A DNA stretch of 64,000 nucleotides from Palsa-504 sp963808315 (GTDB lineage Bacteria > Actinomycetota > Actinomycetes > Streptosporangiales > Streptosporangiaceae). The stretch spans positions 248,001-312,000 of the forward strand of contig CAWEFK010000010.1 in the NCBI GenBank assembly GCA_963808315.1. Direction: 5' to 3'. The position numbers were made by a program, and so were the translations under genes. Below the pieces are notes generated by a model. It was not told the origin of the DNA. It was given only the letters and a program-made list of their open reading frames with translations, and did no database searches. How positions within the stretch are numbered: the first letter of the stretch is position 1; the number at the start of each line of letters is the position of its first letter. This document shows positions 44,026 to 52,496 of the stretch, piece after piece.

Positions 44026-44766
44026 GTGCCCCCCACGCCGAGTGCCCTGATCACCGGAGCCACCGGCGGAATCGGGCGCGCGGTCGCCGAACGGCTCACA
44101 CGCGCCGGTTACCGCGCGACGCTCAGCGGACGAGACGAGGCCGCGCTGGCCAAGCTGGCCGCCTACCTAGGCGATAGCGGTGTCGAGCTGCAGGTCCTGC
44201 CGGCCGACATGAGCAGCGAAGACGACATCCGGGCCCTGGCGCGCGGTCACGTCGAACGGTTCGGTTCGCTGGACGTACTCGTGCTCAGCGCCGGGACCGG
44301 GACCAGCGGCCGCATCGCCGACTATCCGATGCGGCGTTTTGACCGGCAGATGACGGTCAACGTCCGTGCGCCCTTCATCCTTGTTCAGGAGTGCCTGCCC
44401 GCGCTGCGCCAGGCTGCGGCGGCCCGGCCCGCCCACGGGGCCCGGGTCGCGGCGATCGCGTCGATGGCCGGCATCGCCTCCGAGCCGGGCCTGGCCGCCT
44501 ACGGCGCCAGCAAGGCCGCGCTGATCTCGCTGTGCCAGTACATCAACGCCGAGGAGTCGTCCGCAGGCGTCACCGCGACCGCGATCGCGCCCGGCTTCGT
44601 CGATACCGATATGAGCGCCTGGGTGCACGACCGGATCGATCCCGCCGAGATGATCCCGACGTCCGACCTCGCCGACCTGGTCCTCACGCTGGCACAGCTG
44701 TCAGCCCGATCCGTCATTCCCCTGATCGCCATGTCCCGGGCCGGCGAATCTCATTGGCGAGCGTGA
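44026..44766 (+). CDS. Short-chain dehydrogenase/reductase
   Basis: Classical SDR (~246 aa). Seen: cofactor motif ALITGATGGIGRAVAERL, SGRDEAALAKLAAYL (the R after the second strand suggests NADPH), DVLVLSAGTG, the catalytic Ser in IASMAGIASEPG, YGASKAALISL (Tyr and Lys), and TAIAPGFVDTDMSAWV. GTG 44026 follows GGAGGTTGCC; an ATG at 43984 has no ribosome site. Substrate unknown. Its 3' end overlaps the remnant of an NmrA-like gene on the opposite strand. Confidence 0.92.
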   Translation: MPPTPSALITGATGGIGRAVAERLTRAGYRATLSGRDEAALAKLAAYLGDSGVELQVLPADMSSEDDIRALARGHVERFGSLDVLVLSAGTGTSGRIADYPMRRFDRQMTVNVRAPFILVQECLPALRQAAAARPAHGARVAAIASMAGIASEPGLAAYGASKAALISLCQYINAEESSAGVTATAIAPGFVDTDMSAWVHDRIDPAEMIPTSDLADLVLTLAQLSARSVIPLIAMSRAGESHWRA

Positions 44767-44908
44767 CGCCCGTCCGCTCCAGCTCACGCACCCGACCAGC
44801 CTTAGCCGGATCATGCACAAGTGCCCTGACCGGCAAACCCCTCGTCACCAGGGCCGGAACAACCAGCCCGGCGAATTGTCGGGATGCCCCGACGGCAAGC
44901 ACTCGCAT
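44714..44908 (-). pseudogene. NmrA-like NAD(P)-binding gene, N-terminal fragment only
   Basis: ATG 44908 gives MRVLAVGASRQFAGLVVPAL, then VTRGLPVRALVHDPAKAGRV, a clear N-terminal Rossmann start of NmrA/HSCARG-type proteins. Homology ends after ~50 residues and the frame then runs into the antisense of the SDR gene. The full family is ~280 aa, so about 80% is missing. It diverges from a TetR gene at 44988, a usual partner arrangement, which suggests a deletion that removed the target gene but left its regulator. Confidence 0.7.
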
Positions 44909-44987
44909 GCTTATAAACGGACGATTTCTTCTGATTAAAGTGTCGCGAGGTTCGCTCGATCCCGTCCGGCCGGGGTTCAATAATCAG

Positions 44988-45572
44988 ATGGCCCCCGCAA
45001 CCAGTCGGCCCGCGTCCTCGCGCCGCATACGCAGCGACGCGCTGCGCAACCAGCAGGACCTGATTCGCGCAGCGACGGCAGCCGTGCACCGAGAAGGACT
45101 GCATGTTCCGATGGGGACGATCGCGGCCGAGGCCGGAGTTGGGGTCGGCACCCTCTACCGGCATTTCCCCACGCGTGCTGACCTGCTGAGCCATCTGACC
45201 CACCAGTCCTTCGAACAGGTGCTGGCCAACGCAAGATCGGCCGAACGACACGGAGCTACCCCGGCCGACGGACTCAGGCTTTTCATCGAAGCCGCGATCA
45301 GCCAGCGCAACGAGCTCATCCTGCCGCTGCATGGCGGTCCGCCCATTACCTCGCCGCCGACCGTGGCCCTCCGGCACGAGGTTCACCAGGTCGTCCAGCG
45401 GATCATCGACCGAGGCATTGCCGAGGCAACCCTCCGTCCGGGGACCAACTCACGCGACATCGTCGTCTTTGGCGCGATGCTGGCCCAACCACGTCCCGCC
45501 GACCCCGGCTGGGACGCTACCTGCCGTCGATTGCTCACCACCTATCTGCGGGGCCTCCGACCGGGCCCGTGA
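44988..45572 (+). CDS. TetR/AcrR-family regulator
   Basis: TetR repressor (~194 aa). HTH: NQQDLIRAATAAVHREGLHV, PMGTIAAEAGVGVGTLYRHF, PTRADLLSHLTHQSFEQVLA. The C-terminal part (LFIEAAISQRNELILPLHGG) fits the SbtR-like C-terminal group. ATG 44988 is where homology begins; the frame is open far upstream on the SDR strand. It diverges from the truncated NmrA-like gene. Ten bases separate its stop from the convergent hydrolase. Confidence 0.9.
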   Translation: MAPATSRPASSRRIRSDALRNQQDLIRAATAAVHREGLHVPMGTIAAEAGVGVGTLYRHFPTRADLLSHLTHQSFEQVLANARSAERHGATPADGLRLFIEAAISQRNELILPLHGGPPITSPPTVALRHEVHQVVQRIIDRGIAEATLRPGTNSRDIVVFGAMLAQPRPADPGWDATCRRLLTTYLRGLRPGP

Positions 45573-45581
45573 TGGCGCAGG

Positions 45582-46490
45582 TCATCGTCGCGGCGCCGTC
45601 CAGGTCGCGGGTATACCGGTGAGACGGCTGGTCGTGAACTCAGTCACCCGCTTCATCAGGGTGCCGGCGGCTTCGAGGGCGAGCAAGGGGAACCCGTGCG
45701 GCATGCCCTGGAAGATGTCCAGCTCGACATCGGCCCCCTGGCCGGCGGCGGCCTCGGCGAAGCGGGTCGCGTCATCGAGGAACATCTCGCTGTCGCCGCA
45801 GGCGATCAGGAGCGACGGCAGTCCGCCGGGCACGTCGGCGAGAGGCGATGCCGGCGCCATGGCCGGATCGGTGCCGCCCAGGTACGCCTCGCGGGTCTGC
45901 TCGAGCTCGGTCATCGTCACGACGTCGCGGCCCGCGTTGGAGACCAGGGACTCGCCGGAGAAGGTGAAATCGGTGATGGGGGAGACCGCCACGGCGCCGG
46001 CGGGCATCGGGCGGCCAGCCTGGCCCAGGGCGACCAAGGCCGACAGCGCCAGGGTGGCTCCGGCCGAGTGGCCCACGAACACGATCCGGCCAGGCGGGGT
46101 GCCCTGGTCGAGCAGGCCCTGATACGCGTCGAGCACGTCATCCAGGGGCGCCGGGTACGGGTTCGCGGGCGCGAGCCTGTACCGCAGGAGCAGCACGGGC
46201 AGCCGGGTCGCCTCGGACAAACGGCCGGCGAAAACGCCCGGAGGTTCGTCGAACTGGAACCGGCGGGCATGCAGGTAGAGCAGCACGCCGGTGCCTGCGG
46301 TACCGGGTGCGCCAATCCAGTCGCCGCGCGTCCCCCCGGCACGAAACGGATGGGTGGGCAGGTCCGCCTCCGATGGGGCGGCGTGCCTGAGCAAGGCGGC
46401 GCCCGAATCGGGGGCACCGTGAACGTCGGCCAGGATGCTGGCGACGGCGCCGAGGTCGTCGGCGGTGGCAGGGTGGCTAGCGGTCCGCAT
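45582..46490 (-). CDS. Alpha/beta hydrolase, HSL/esterase family with altered oxyanion motif
   Basis: Carboxylesterase-like serine hydrolase (~302 aa) of the hormone-sensitive-lipase family. Seen: RLPVLLLRYRLAPANPYPAP, DVLDAYQGLL, nucleophile VFVGHSAGATLAL, SPITDFTFSG, acid in LLIACGDSEMFLDD, His in FQGMPHGFPLLALEAAG. The usual HGGGF oxyanion motif is changed to HARRF (LLYLHARRFQFDEP), which could reduce activity. ATG 46490 (MRTASHPATADD) has GGAGA upstream; longer starts lack this. Convergent with TetR. Confidence 0.85.
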   Translation of the reverse strand: MRTASHPATADDLGAVASILADVHGAPDSGAALLRHAAPSEADLPTHPFRAGGTRGDWIGAPGTAGTGVLLYLHARRFQFDEPPGVFAGRLSEATRLPVLLLRYRLAPANPYPAPLDDVLDAYQGLLDQGTPPGRIVFVGHSAGATLALSALVALGQAGRPMPAGAVAVSPITDFTFSGESLVSNAGRDVVTMTELEQTREAYLGGTDPAMAPASPLADVPGGLPSLLIACGDSEMFLDDATRFAEAAAGQGADVELDIFQGMPHGFPLLALEAAGTLMKRVTEFTTSRLTGIPATWTAPRR

Positions 46491-46722
46491 GACGATTCTC
46501 CTCATCCATACCTCGCCGGTCTCACGGCTCCGCCCAGCACCGCGCGTAACCGACTTGATCATCGCTCCAGTCAGCCAAGGATCCTCCACGCCTAAAGTCA
46601 AGCGGATCGGCACTGGAGGGGTGCCTGCGCGTCCCGGGCCAAGAGCCCCATGCGGTGCGTTGTAGCCGCCGGAACCTGTAACCTGGCTGCGATCCCGCCG
46701 CTGAAGTCCCCGAGCGGCGCGG

Positions 46723-46797
46723 GGGCGCATAGCTCAGCGGTAGAGCACTCGCCTTACAAGCGAGGGGTCACTGGTTCGAACCCAGTTGCGCCCACCA
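46723..46797 (+). tRNA. tRNA-Val (anticodon TAC)
   Basis: A complete cloverleaf of 75 nt including encoded CCA: acceptor GGGCGCA/TGCGCCC, D-stem GCTC/GAGC, anticodon stem CTCGC/GCGAG with loop CTTACAA (anticodon TAC reads GUA), T-stem ACTGG/CCAGT with TTCGAAC loop. A tyrosine integrase gene starts 96 bases downstream, so the 3' half is a probable attachment site. Confidence 0.97.
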
Positions 46798-46892
46798 GGT
46801 TTTCCCAGTTAGAAGGCGGTTTGAGCGGCGGCAAGGATTCTCTAACTTCCTGGTAAGAGCCAAACCAAGAGCCAAACGGTATCATTTTGGGT

Positions 46893-48011
46893 ATGGCAGA
46901 ACCTCGGCCACGACGCGGCCACGGCGAAGACTCGATGTACTTCGACCATGCCAACAACTACTGGGTCGCCGCCGTCTCCCTCGGCTACAAGGCGGGCAAG
47001 CGCGTCCGCCGGAAGGTGACCGGCCGGACGAAGACCGAAGTCAAGGCCAAGCTCCGGGACCTGCGCCGCGACCTGGACAACGGCGTCCGGTCCAGTGCGA
47101 CCTACACGGTCGGCGCGGCGCTGGACGACTGGCTGGCGAATGGGCTGAGCGGCAGGTCCGACCGGACCAGGGAGCTCTACACGGACACCGTCAAGCCGCT
47201 GAAGGAGCGGCTGGGTGAGGTCAAGCTCAAGGAGCTCACAGCGGGGGACGTCCAGGAGACCTTGGACGCGCTCGCCGGGCGGCTTTCCACCCGCAGCCTT
47301 CAGATCACCCGAAACTGTCTTGAACGGGCCATCCGATATGCCGAAGTCAGGGATCTGGTCGGCCGGAACGTGGCTGCCCTGGTCGAGGTTCCTGCTGGAC
47401 GGTCGGGTCGGCCGTCCAAGAGCTTGACTCTGGAGCAAGCTCAGGAGCTGCTAGGGGCCGCCGCGGGTTCCCGCCTGTACGCCTATGTCGTGCTCTCGGT
47501 GACGACGGGACTGAGGACTGAAGAGCTTCGGGCGCTCAGGTGGAACGAGGTTGACCTCGCCGCTGGCACTGTCGCCGTCTACCGCGCCGTACGGGCCAGT
47601 GCAGACACCAAGACGCCGAAGAGCCGGCGCGTCCTGTCTCTGCCGCAGCTGGCCGTACGGGCGCTCCATGAGCATCTGGACCGCCAGGCCGGGGACCAGT
47701 TGCTAGCCGGGGCGCTCTGGCAAGATCACGGCCTTGTCTTCGCCTCGACCGTGGGCACGCCACTTGATCATCACAACGTGCGCCGTGAGTTCAGGAGGAT
47801 TACCCAGGCCGCAGGTCTCGGGACTGACTGGGTGCCGCGGGAGATGCGCCATACCTTCGTGTCCCTGCTCAGCTCCAACGGGACGGCGCTTGAGGACATA
47901 GCCGACCTGGTCGGGCACAGGGGTACGGTCACGACCCAGACGGTCTACCGGAAGGTCATCGTGCCCGAACTGCGGCGCGGCGCCGAGGTCATGGACCGGC
48001 TATTCACCTGA
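46893..48011 (+). CDS. int: Tyrosine recombinase / integrase
   Basis: Site-specific integrase (372 aa) of the actinobacterial integrative-element type. N-terminal arm-binding domain (SMYFDHANNYWVAAVSLGYK, KVTGRTKTEVKAKLRDLRRD), SAM-like core-binding domain (TVGAALDDWLANGLSG to LERAIRYAEVRDLV), catalytic domain with TTGLRTEELRALRW (first Arg), PREMRHTFVSLLSSNG (Arg), VGHRGTVTTQTVYRKV (His and Tyr). It starts 96 bases behind the tRNA-Val, the usual setting for tRNA-targeting integrases. No separate excisionase gene is recognised; a GAGCCAAAC word is repeated just before the start and could be an arm site. Confidence 0.95.
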   Translation: MAEPRPRRGHGEDSMYFDHANNYWVAAVSLGYKAGKRVRRKVTGRTKTEVKAKLRDLRRDLDNGVRSSATYTVGAALDDWLANGLSGRSDRTRELYTDTVKPLKERLGEVKLKELTAGDVQETLDALAGRLSTRSLQITRNCLERAIRYAEVRDLVGRNVAALVEVPAGRSGRPSKSLTLEQAQELLGAAAGSRLYAYVVLSVTTGLRTEELRALRWNEVDLAAGTVAVYRAVRASADTKTPKSRRVLSLPQLAVRALHEHLDRQAGDQLLAGALWQDHGLVFASTVGTPLDHHNVRREFRRITQAAGLGTDWVPREMRHTFVSLLSSNGTALEDIADLVGHRGTVTTQTVYRKVIVPELRRGAEVMDRLFT

Positions 48012-48017
48012 CATGCA

Positions 48018-48293
48018 TCAGCTTCCCTTGGGCGGGCTGACGACATATGTGCCCTTGCCTGGCAGTGTCACCACGAGGCCGCGGTCCCGCAGTTCCAGCA
48101 CCGCGCGTCTGGCCGTGCCGATCGCTACGGCGTACTCGGCGGCCAGGTCCCGCTCGGCTGGCAGCCTAGCGTCCGCAGGCAGGTCCCTCGCCGCGATCCG
48201 GGCCGCGATGTGGTCGGCTACGCGCATGTAGACATAAGCGGGGCCGCCCGCCTCCGGGTCCCACTGCGGTATGCCTGCCACACAATGCAACAT
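48018..48293 (-). CDS. GntR-family winged-helix regulator (small)
   Basis: Single-domain GntR regulator (91 aa): VYMRVADHIAARIAARDLPA, ARLPAERDLAAEYAVAIGTA, RRAVLELRDRGLVVTLPGKG, TYVV. It lacks any effector domain, as in KorSA-like regulators of actinomycete integrative elements. ATG 48293. It is convergent with the integrase, whose stop is 7 bases away, and divergent from another GntR-like gene at 48472. Confidence 0.88.
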   Translation of the reverse strand: MLHCVAGIPQWDPEAGGPAYVYMRVADHIAARIAARDLPADARLPAERDLAAEYAVAIGTARRAVLELRDRGLVVTLPGKGTYVVSPPKGS

Positions 48294-48471
48294 AGAGTGC
48301 TCCTGACCTGCAAGAATACACAGGACGCGGCCTAGAGCTATATAGAGCGGCATGTAGCGGTGTATAGTTGAGGTCTCCCGGCAGGGCCGTCAGTGCCGAA
48401 AAGCACTCGTTCCCCGGCTCTGCCGGGTCTTAAAGGATTGCCAGGCCGGAACGGACCGAAAGGAGAACGCC

Positions 48472-48927
48472 GTGCAGGCCGCGCCGAGGAACGATCTGGA
48501 CGCTGACTACACCCCGCGCTACATCTGGCTCGCGAAGTTGCTGCGGGGATGGATCGAAGACGGCACCTACTCACCCGGCTCGCTGCTGCCATCGTCTGCG
48601 CGGCTGGCCGCGGTACACAGCGTCTCCAGGGCGACAGCCCTTCACGCGCTCGAAGTACTCACCAAGAGCGGCCACGTGCGTCACGTCGAATCCAAGCCTC
48701 ATCAGGTCATCTGGCGGCTGAGCACTGCCGCGACCACGCCAGCCTCGCCCCCCGGATCCTCCGGAGGGCCGCAGTCGCCGCTCGCGTTATGCCCGTCCGC
48801 AGAATCTCCAGCACGGAGGCAAAGCTCTCGACCAGCGAGGCGAGCAATGCCTTTCCCTTCTCTGCGCAAGCCAGAGAGGGCCGGCCTATCACTCCGCTGG
48901 TCGTATATTCACCCATCCCGGTGGTGA
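48472..48927 (+). CDS. GntR-like winged-helix protein (C-terminal tail doubtful)
   Basis: GTG 48472 follows AAAGGAGAACGCC. The first ~85 residues are a winged helix: YIWLAKLLRGWIEDGTYSPG, SLLPSSARLAAVHSVSRATA, LHALEVLTKSGHVRHVESKP, HQVIWRL. After residue ~85 the frame is antisense to the 3' end of the creatininase gene and has unlikely composition (Pro/Ser/Arg-rich), so the true gene may end near 48735 after a lost base. It probably regulates element genes together with the divergent small GntR. Confidence 0.65.
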   Translation: MQAAPRNDLDADYTPRYIWLAKLLRGWIEDGTYSPGSLLPSSARLAAVHSVSRATALHALEVLTKSGHVRHVESKPHQVIWRLSTAATTPASPPGSSGGPQSPLALCPSAESPARRQSSRPARRAMPFPSLRKPERAGLSLRWSYIHPSRW

Positions 48928-49501
48928 GGATATGGCGCCTGTCATCTGCTACCCAGTCCGCCGCATGATAGCCATCGCGGACTAGCTCGGGGTGCGCGTG
49001 AAGAAGGATAGAAGTCTCAAGCTCACCAGCATGCATATCTTCGTGGTTCGACGTCACGAGCCTTGCCGATTGCCGGGCATCGGTCCAGTCCGCCCCGGAC
49101 GGGAAAAGCGCCATGCTCTTGCCGTGGGCGTTTCCTTCTTGGATAATGTTGGCCAGGACGTAGTTACCTCCATGGCAATTAACGATGACCAGTGAGGTCA
49201 ATCCGGCATCCGTAATTGACCGGTAGATATCATCGACCATGGCATGCAAGGTGCTTGACGAGATGCTTACTGTGCCGCGCCATGCGCTGTGCTCATGGGA
49301 ACATGAGATCGTGACCGGCGGAAGCTGCAGGAGGGGATATGCGCTCGCCAGTTCCCGCGCTATCACAGACGCGATCGCGGTGTCGGTTATCAGCGGCAGG
49401 TAATCGCCATGCTGCTCGAAGCTTCCGACCGGCAGGACCGCGCATTGCGCGTCCCGTCTTTTCTCGTCCGAAGTTGTCGCCGTAGGCAGGAGCTGATCCA
49501 T
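48707..49501 (-). CDS. Creatininase-family amidohydrolase
   Basis: Creatininase/MftE-fold metal enzyme (264 aa). Metal ligands: LPVGSFEQHGDYLPLITDT (Glu, His, Asp) and IVNCHGGNYVLANII (His), plus the Glu in HAGELETSILLHAHP. Relatives cleave cyclic amides or act on peptides (mycofactocin MftE) or small cofactors. ATG 49501 overlaps the TGA of the upstream XRE-TPR gene by one base, so the pair is translationally coupled. The last ~25 residues (TAALRRIRGARLAWSRQ) look like overrun. Confidence 0.88.
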   Translation of the reverse strand: MDQLLPTATTSDEKRRDAQCAVLPVGSFEQHGDYLPLITDTAIASVIARELASAYPLLQLPPVTISCSHEHSAWRGTVSISSSTLHAMVDDIYRSITDAGLTSLVIVNCHGGNYVLANIIQEGNAHGKSMALFPSGADWTDARQSARLVTSNHEDMHAGELETSILLHAHPELVRDGYHAADWVADDRRHILTTGMGEYTTSGVIGRPSLACAEKGKALLASLVESFASVLEILRTGITRAATAALRRIRGARLAWSRQCSAAR

Positions 49502-50810
49502 CAGCCCGCCTCTCGCTCCGGCCTATACGAATCGACCAGCACCTTCAGCCTCCCTCGCACACCAGCCACGGCAGGATCCTGCCGCCATCTGGCCAGCCTA
49601 CGATGAAGCAGGTCGATCTGGCCAACAACCCGGCGTGAGCCAAGCCCCTGAGCAAGCGCTATGACTTCCCCGGCCGCCGCGCACGCGCGCTCAAGTTCAC
49701 CGGCGTCGGCATAAGCTATCGCTAGCCGTGACACGCACATCGCGTAATCACGGACCTGCGCCTGGTCCACCCACTCCGAACGGCTCTTCTCCAGGATCGG
49801 AAGTGCGGTCTTGGGATGCCCGAGGAGAACCCAGGACGCTCCAGCTTCCATCTCCGCATAAGTCGGCGTGCAATAGGCTGCACCATCTGTCTCGCCCTGC
49901 TTTTCGCCCGCGACAGCCTCAATAACGGCGTCATCAGAGTCCCTGGCCGAAGCCATGACTTCCCCCAGAGCCGCGTTAGAATAGGATCGCTGACGCAAGA
50001 TGACCGCCCTGAGCCGCGGAGTCAGCGCATCCTTGTACTTCAGAGCAGAGTTGGCGATGCCCAAGCCCTGCGCGGAATTGCCGGATTCCGTCGCAATCAT
50101 CGCTTTGCGCATGAGCGTATAGGCGATAGTGCGCCCATCCCCGAGCTCCAAGGCGTAATCGAGCGCCCTGTCCGTCCAGTGCATTGCCCGTATCAGATCC
50201 CCAGCATCCTGGAAAACCCACCCGCCGAACTCTGTGAACTCGCAAGCAAACCGGAGCATCTCGGCCCGGTCGGCCCCTCTGGTTACCTGGCATGCCCTTT
50301 CGATGACAGGCATCTGAAGCTGGATAGGGCCAGTAATGCAGATGGACCCCATCAGCTGGTCCGCTTCGATATAGCCCCGGTAGATCCCGCGGAGCGCCGA
50401 CAGCACCGGGACGGCGCTTGCCCTCGAAAGATTGCTGAGCAGGGGTCGGACATCCCCCAGACTGGCGCCCACGTTATCGGCTGATCGTCCTCCGGCAGGA
50501 TCAACGGGCCGGATCCGGCAGCCTCCGGAGCCAGCCCAAGCGCACGACGCGCCGCCGGAGGCATCCCCAGACCATCAGCGAACGCCTCGAACGTCGAGGT
50601 GGCGGTCGGCACGCGCTTATGTGTCTTGTACTCGCTCAAGCGCCCTTGCGGTATGCCCGTGAGGCTGCTGAGCTGGCCCTGGGTCAGGCCCTGCGCGCAC
50701 AGAACCCTGATCACCGCACCGAGATCGCGGCGCTTACACGCCTCGATCACGTCCCGGCGCGTGCAGACGCGTTCCACTACCTCCCGGATGGCCGGGATGT
50801 CCACAGCCAT
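49501..50810 (-). CDS. XRE-family regulator with TPR-like domain, one frameshift
   Basis: About 436 aa when a shift near 50460 is bridged. N-terminal HTH from ATG 50810: VIRVLCAQGLTQGQLSSLTG, IPQGRLSEYKTHKRVPTATS, FEAFADGLGMPPAARRALGL. After the shift, LGDVRPLLSNLSRASAVPVL is followed by a helical repeat region (MLRFACEFTEFGGWVFQDAG, DLIRAMHWTDRALDYALELG, TIAYTLMRKAMIATESGNSA, YAMCVSRLAIAYADAGELER) typical of the TPR regulators in Streptomyces and relatives. The stop overlaps the creatininase start (TGATG), so both are made from one message. It may sense a small molecule that the creatininase makes or removes. Confidence 0.85.
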
Positions 50811-50867
50811 GGCGCGCTTCCCGTTCCCTTGGTTGCTCGCCCGAGTTGAGTGGTCACTTTAAGACAA

Positions 50868-51290
50868 CTACATATGAGAGAACACGATGAAGTGCGCCAT
50901 GGGGTTCAACCTTCGCCCAAATGCCTCGAACCAGGTCAGCCTTCCTGGTGTATCTGGCTCAGCTTCGTGTCGTGCGCAGGCCGAGCCAGCTGGGCCACGA
51001 AGCGGCGCCTTGGCCAGCTCCTGTCCCAGCTTGGTTTTTTCTTTCTGCAGTGGGGTGATCTGCGCGTTCTGCGGATCTGCCGCCGGACCGGCCGCGCGGC
51101 CGCCCCGAGCGGCCAGCGCACCGGCGTCCTGGGGCCTCCGCCACTCGGTCACGTGGCTGGAGTACAGGCGTTCGCGGCCCGGTTCGGTGCCAGGTCCAGC
51201 TTGTGCTGCGCGGTGAAACTTCGCCGACGGGCCCGCTCGGGGCACCTCCGGATCCGGGCGCTCCTGGTCACCAGTCAACCCGTCCAGCAT
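50868..51290 (-). pseudogene. IS3-family transposase OrfA remnant
   Basis: The frame contains RERLYSSHVTEWRRPQDAGA, LAARGGRAAGPAADPQNAQI, TPLQKEKTKLGQELAKA, which corresponds to the C-terminal leucine-zipper part of IS3-type OrfA proteins. Continuation (FVAQLARPAHDTKLSQIHQE) is in another frame. The HTH start, all of OrfB and both ends are missing. It marks an old insertion inside the island. Confidence 0.7.
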
Positions 51291-51581
51291 CGCCGGCCGC
51301 CGGCATGCGGTCGAGCGCGGCCATTGTCATCTAGGAAGCGTCTCCATCCCCGCCCTAGGGGTGATCAGTGGTTACTGAGGGACGGGTGCTCACGACAGCT
51401 TGACAGAGAGGGGTACGGCCTCGCCGAACTGGCATGGGCGAGAGTCGAGCAAGCGAGCAGATCGCCTGCCTTGCGCAAGTAAACCGGATCCACCGCGAGC
51501 ATGATGCCGAGCGCTTCAGCTGACTCCACCACTACATACTGACTTTGAAAGAGGGCGCCGTGGAGGTCGTCGTCGAGACTG

Positions 51582-51920
51582 TCACGGTGAAACGCCGGCG
51601 GCCCGGACCGCCGCTACACGTCGCCTCACTCGCCTTATGATCCGCCTCAAGGCAATGAATGCTTTACTCCCGGCTGCGCTTGAGAGCCTGGCGACGACGT
51701 AGTAGCCTAGGCCGGGCACGAACGTTACGAGCCCCTCGTCTTGGAGGATCTGGAGCGCGTGCCTGCAGGTGCCCCGGGCCCAGCCGCGCTCTGCAGCTAT
51801 GCGGGTGATCGACAGAGCGGGCTGGCCGGGCATGAGGGTGTTGTCCGTGATCATGCCACGCAGCGCGGCAGCAAGCCGGATGTACTTACGGGGGTCGCTG
51901 GCGGGGTCGCTGCCTTCCAT
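51582..51920 (-). CDS. GntR-family winged-helix regulator
   Basis: About 112 aa from ATG 51920 (MEGSDPASDPRKYIRLAAAL), which is preferred over an ATG at 52049 because homology begins here. Winged helix: RGMITDNTLMPGQPALSITR, IAAERGWARGTCRHALQILQ, DEGLVTFVPGLGYYVV. A basic tail (IIRRVRRRVAAVRAA) follows. No effector domain, resembling KorSA-like regulators of integrative elements. The ~290 bases on its downstream side (51291-51581) hold nothing I recognise. Confidence 0.8.
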   Translation of the reverse strand: MEGSDPASDPRKYIRLAAALRGMITDNTLMPGQPALSITRIAAERGWARGTCRHALQILQDEGLVTFVPGLGYYVVARLSSAAGSKAFIALRRIIRRVRRRVAAVRAAGVSP

Positions 51921-51987
51921 CGGGTACCTGTCCGTTTGACTGGGGAGATAGTCACCATGCGCGATTATACCCGCGCAGTCTCGACTG

Positions 51988-52143
51988 CTAGTCGACGTCA
52001 GCAGCGGGCATGGTGTCTTCCAGGCGGCAGGCTTCCAGGGGCGCGCCACACCCGCTGCACCGGGTGTGCATGTAGCCGCACGGATCGGGGCATATCGTGC
52101 GGTCGAACCAGGAAGATCCGTCGCCGCATCGAGAGCATGCCAT
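51988..52143 (-). CDS. Small zinc-ribbon-like protein
   Basis: A 51-aa protein from ATG 52143: MACSRCGDGSSWFDRTICPD, then PCGYMHTRCSGCGAPLEACR. Four CxxC-like Cys pairs/knuckles suggest a small zinc-binding fold. Such short Cys proteins are common on actinomycete integrative elements and phages. Function unknown. It follows the GTGA-linked small-gene chain on the same strand. Confidence 0.6.
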   Translation of the reverse strand: MACSRCGDGSSWFDRTICPDPCGYMHTRCSGCGAPLEACRLEDTMPAADVD

Positions 52144-52265
52144 GAGCGCTCCGTATTCCGTCGTGCCGTGCCGGGGGCGGGACACAGGGACGGAGCACCT
52201 CCCTGTGTCCTGCCGCGGCGCGGCGGCCCCTAGCGGCAGGGATTTCCCGGCCGCCGTGCGGCCCG

Positions 52266-52496
52266 CTAGCCGCCGGTCAGCTCGTCCAGCCGGTTGAGCA
52301 GTTCCCGTAGCGTGTAGCGGACGGTGACCGTCTCCCCAGCGGGCTCCGGGATGCGAGCCTGCCAGGTGCCGAACCCGCCCGCCCCGATGATCACGCCCGG
52401 GTGCGCGGAGCGGTACCGCTGTAGCCGCCTCACCTGGTCCGGCTCGTCCGGGGCCAGCCCCAGGGCCGCGCGCCTTAGCCGGCCGCTGCCGTTCAC
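52266..52496 (-). CDS. Small hypothetical protein (last of GTGA-coupled chain)
   Basis: A 76-aa protein from GTG 52496: VRRLQRYRSAHPGVIIGAGG, FGTWQARIPEPAGETVTVRY, TLRELLNRLDELTGG. The block HPGVIIGAGGFGTWQA plus LRELLxxLD recurs in small proteins of actinomycete elements, as far as I recall; function unknown. Its GTG overlaps the TGA of the preceding gene (GTGA). Confidence 0.7.
   Translation of the reverse strand: MNGSGRLRRAALGLAPDEPDQVRRLQRYRSAHPGVIIGAGGFGTWQARIPEPAGETVTVRYTLRELLNRLDELTGG

Noticed and set aside
50850..51482. A 210-codon + strand frame over the IS3 remnant
   Set aside because: The minus strand carries recognisable OrfA sequence; the + frame has no family features.
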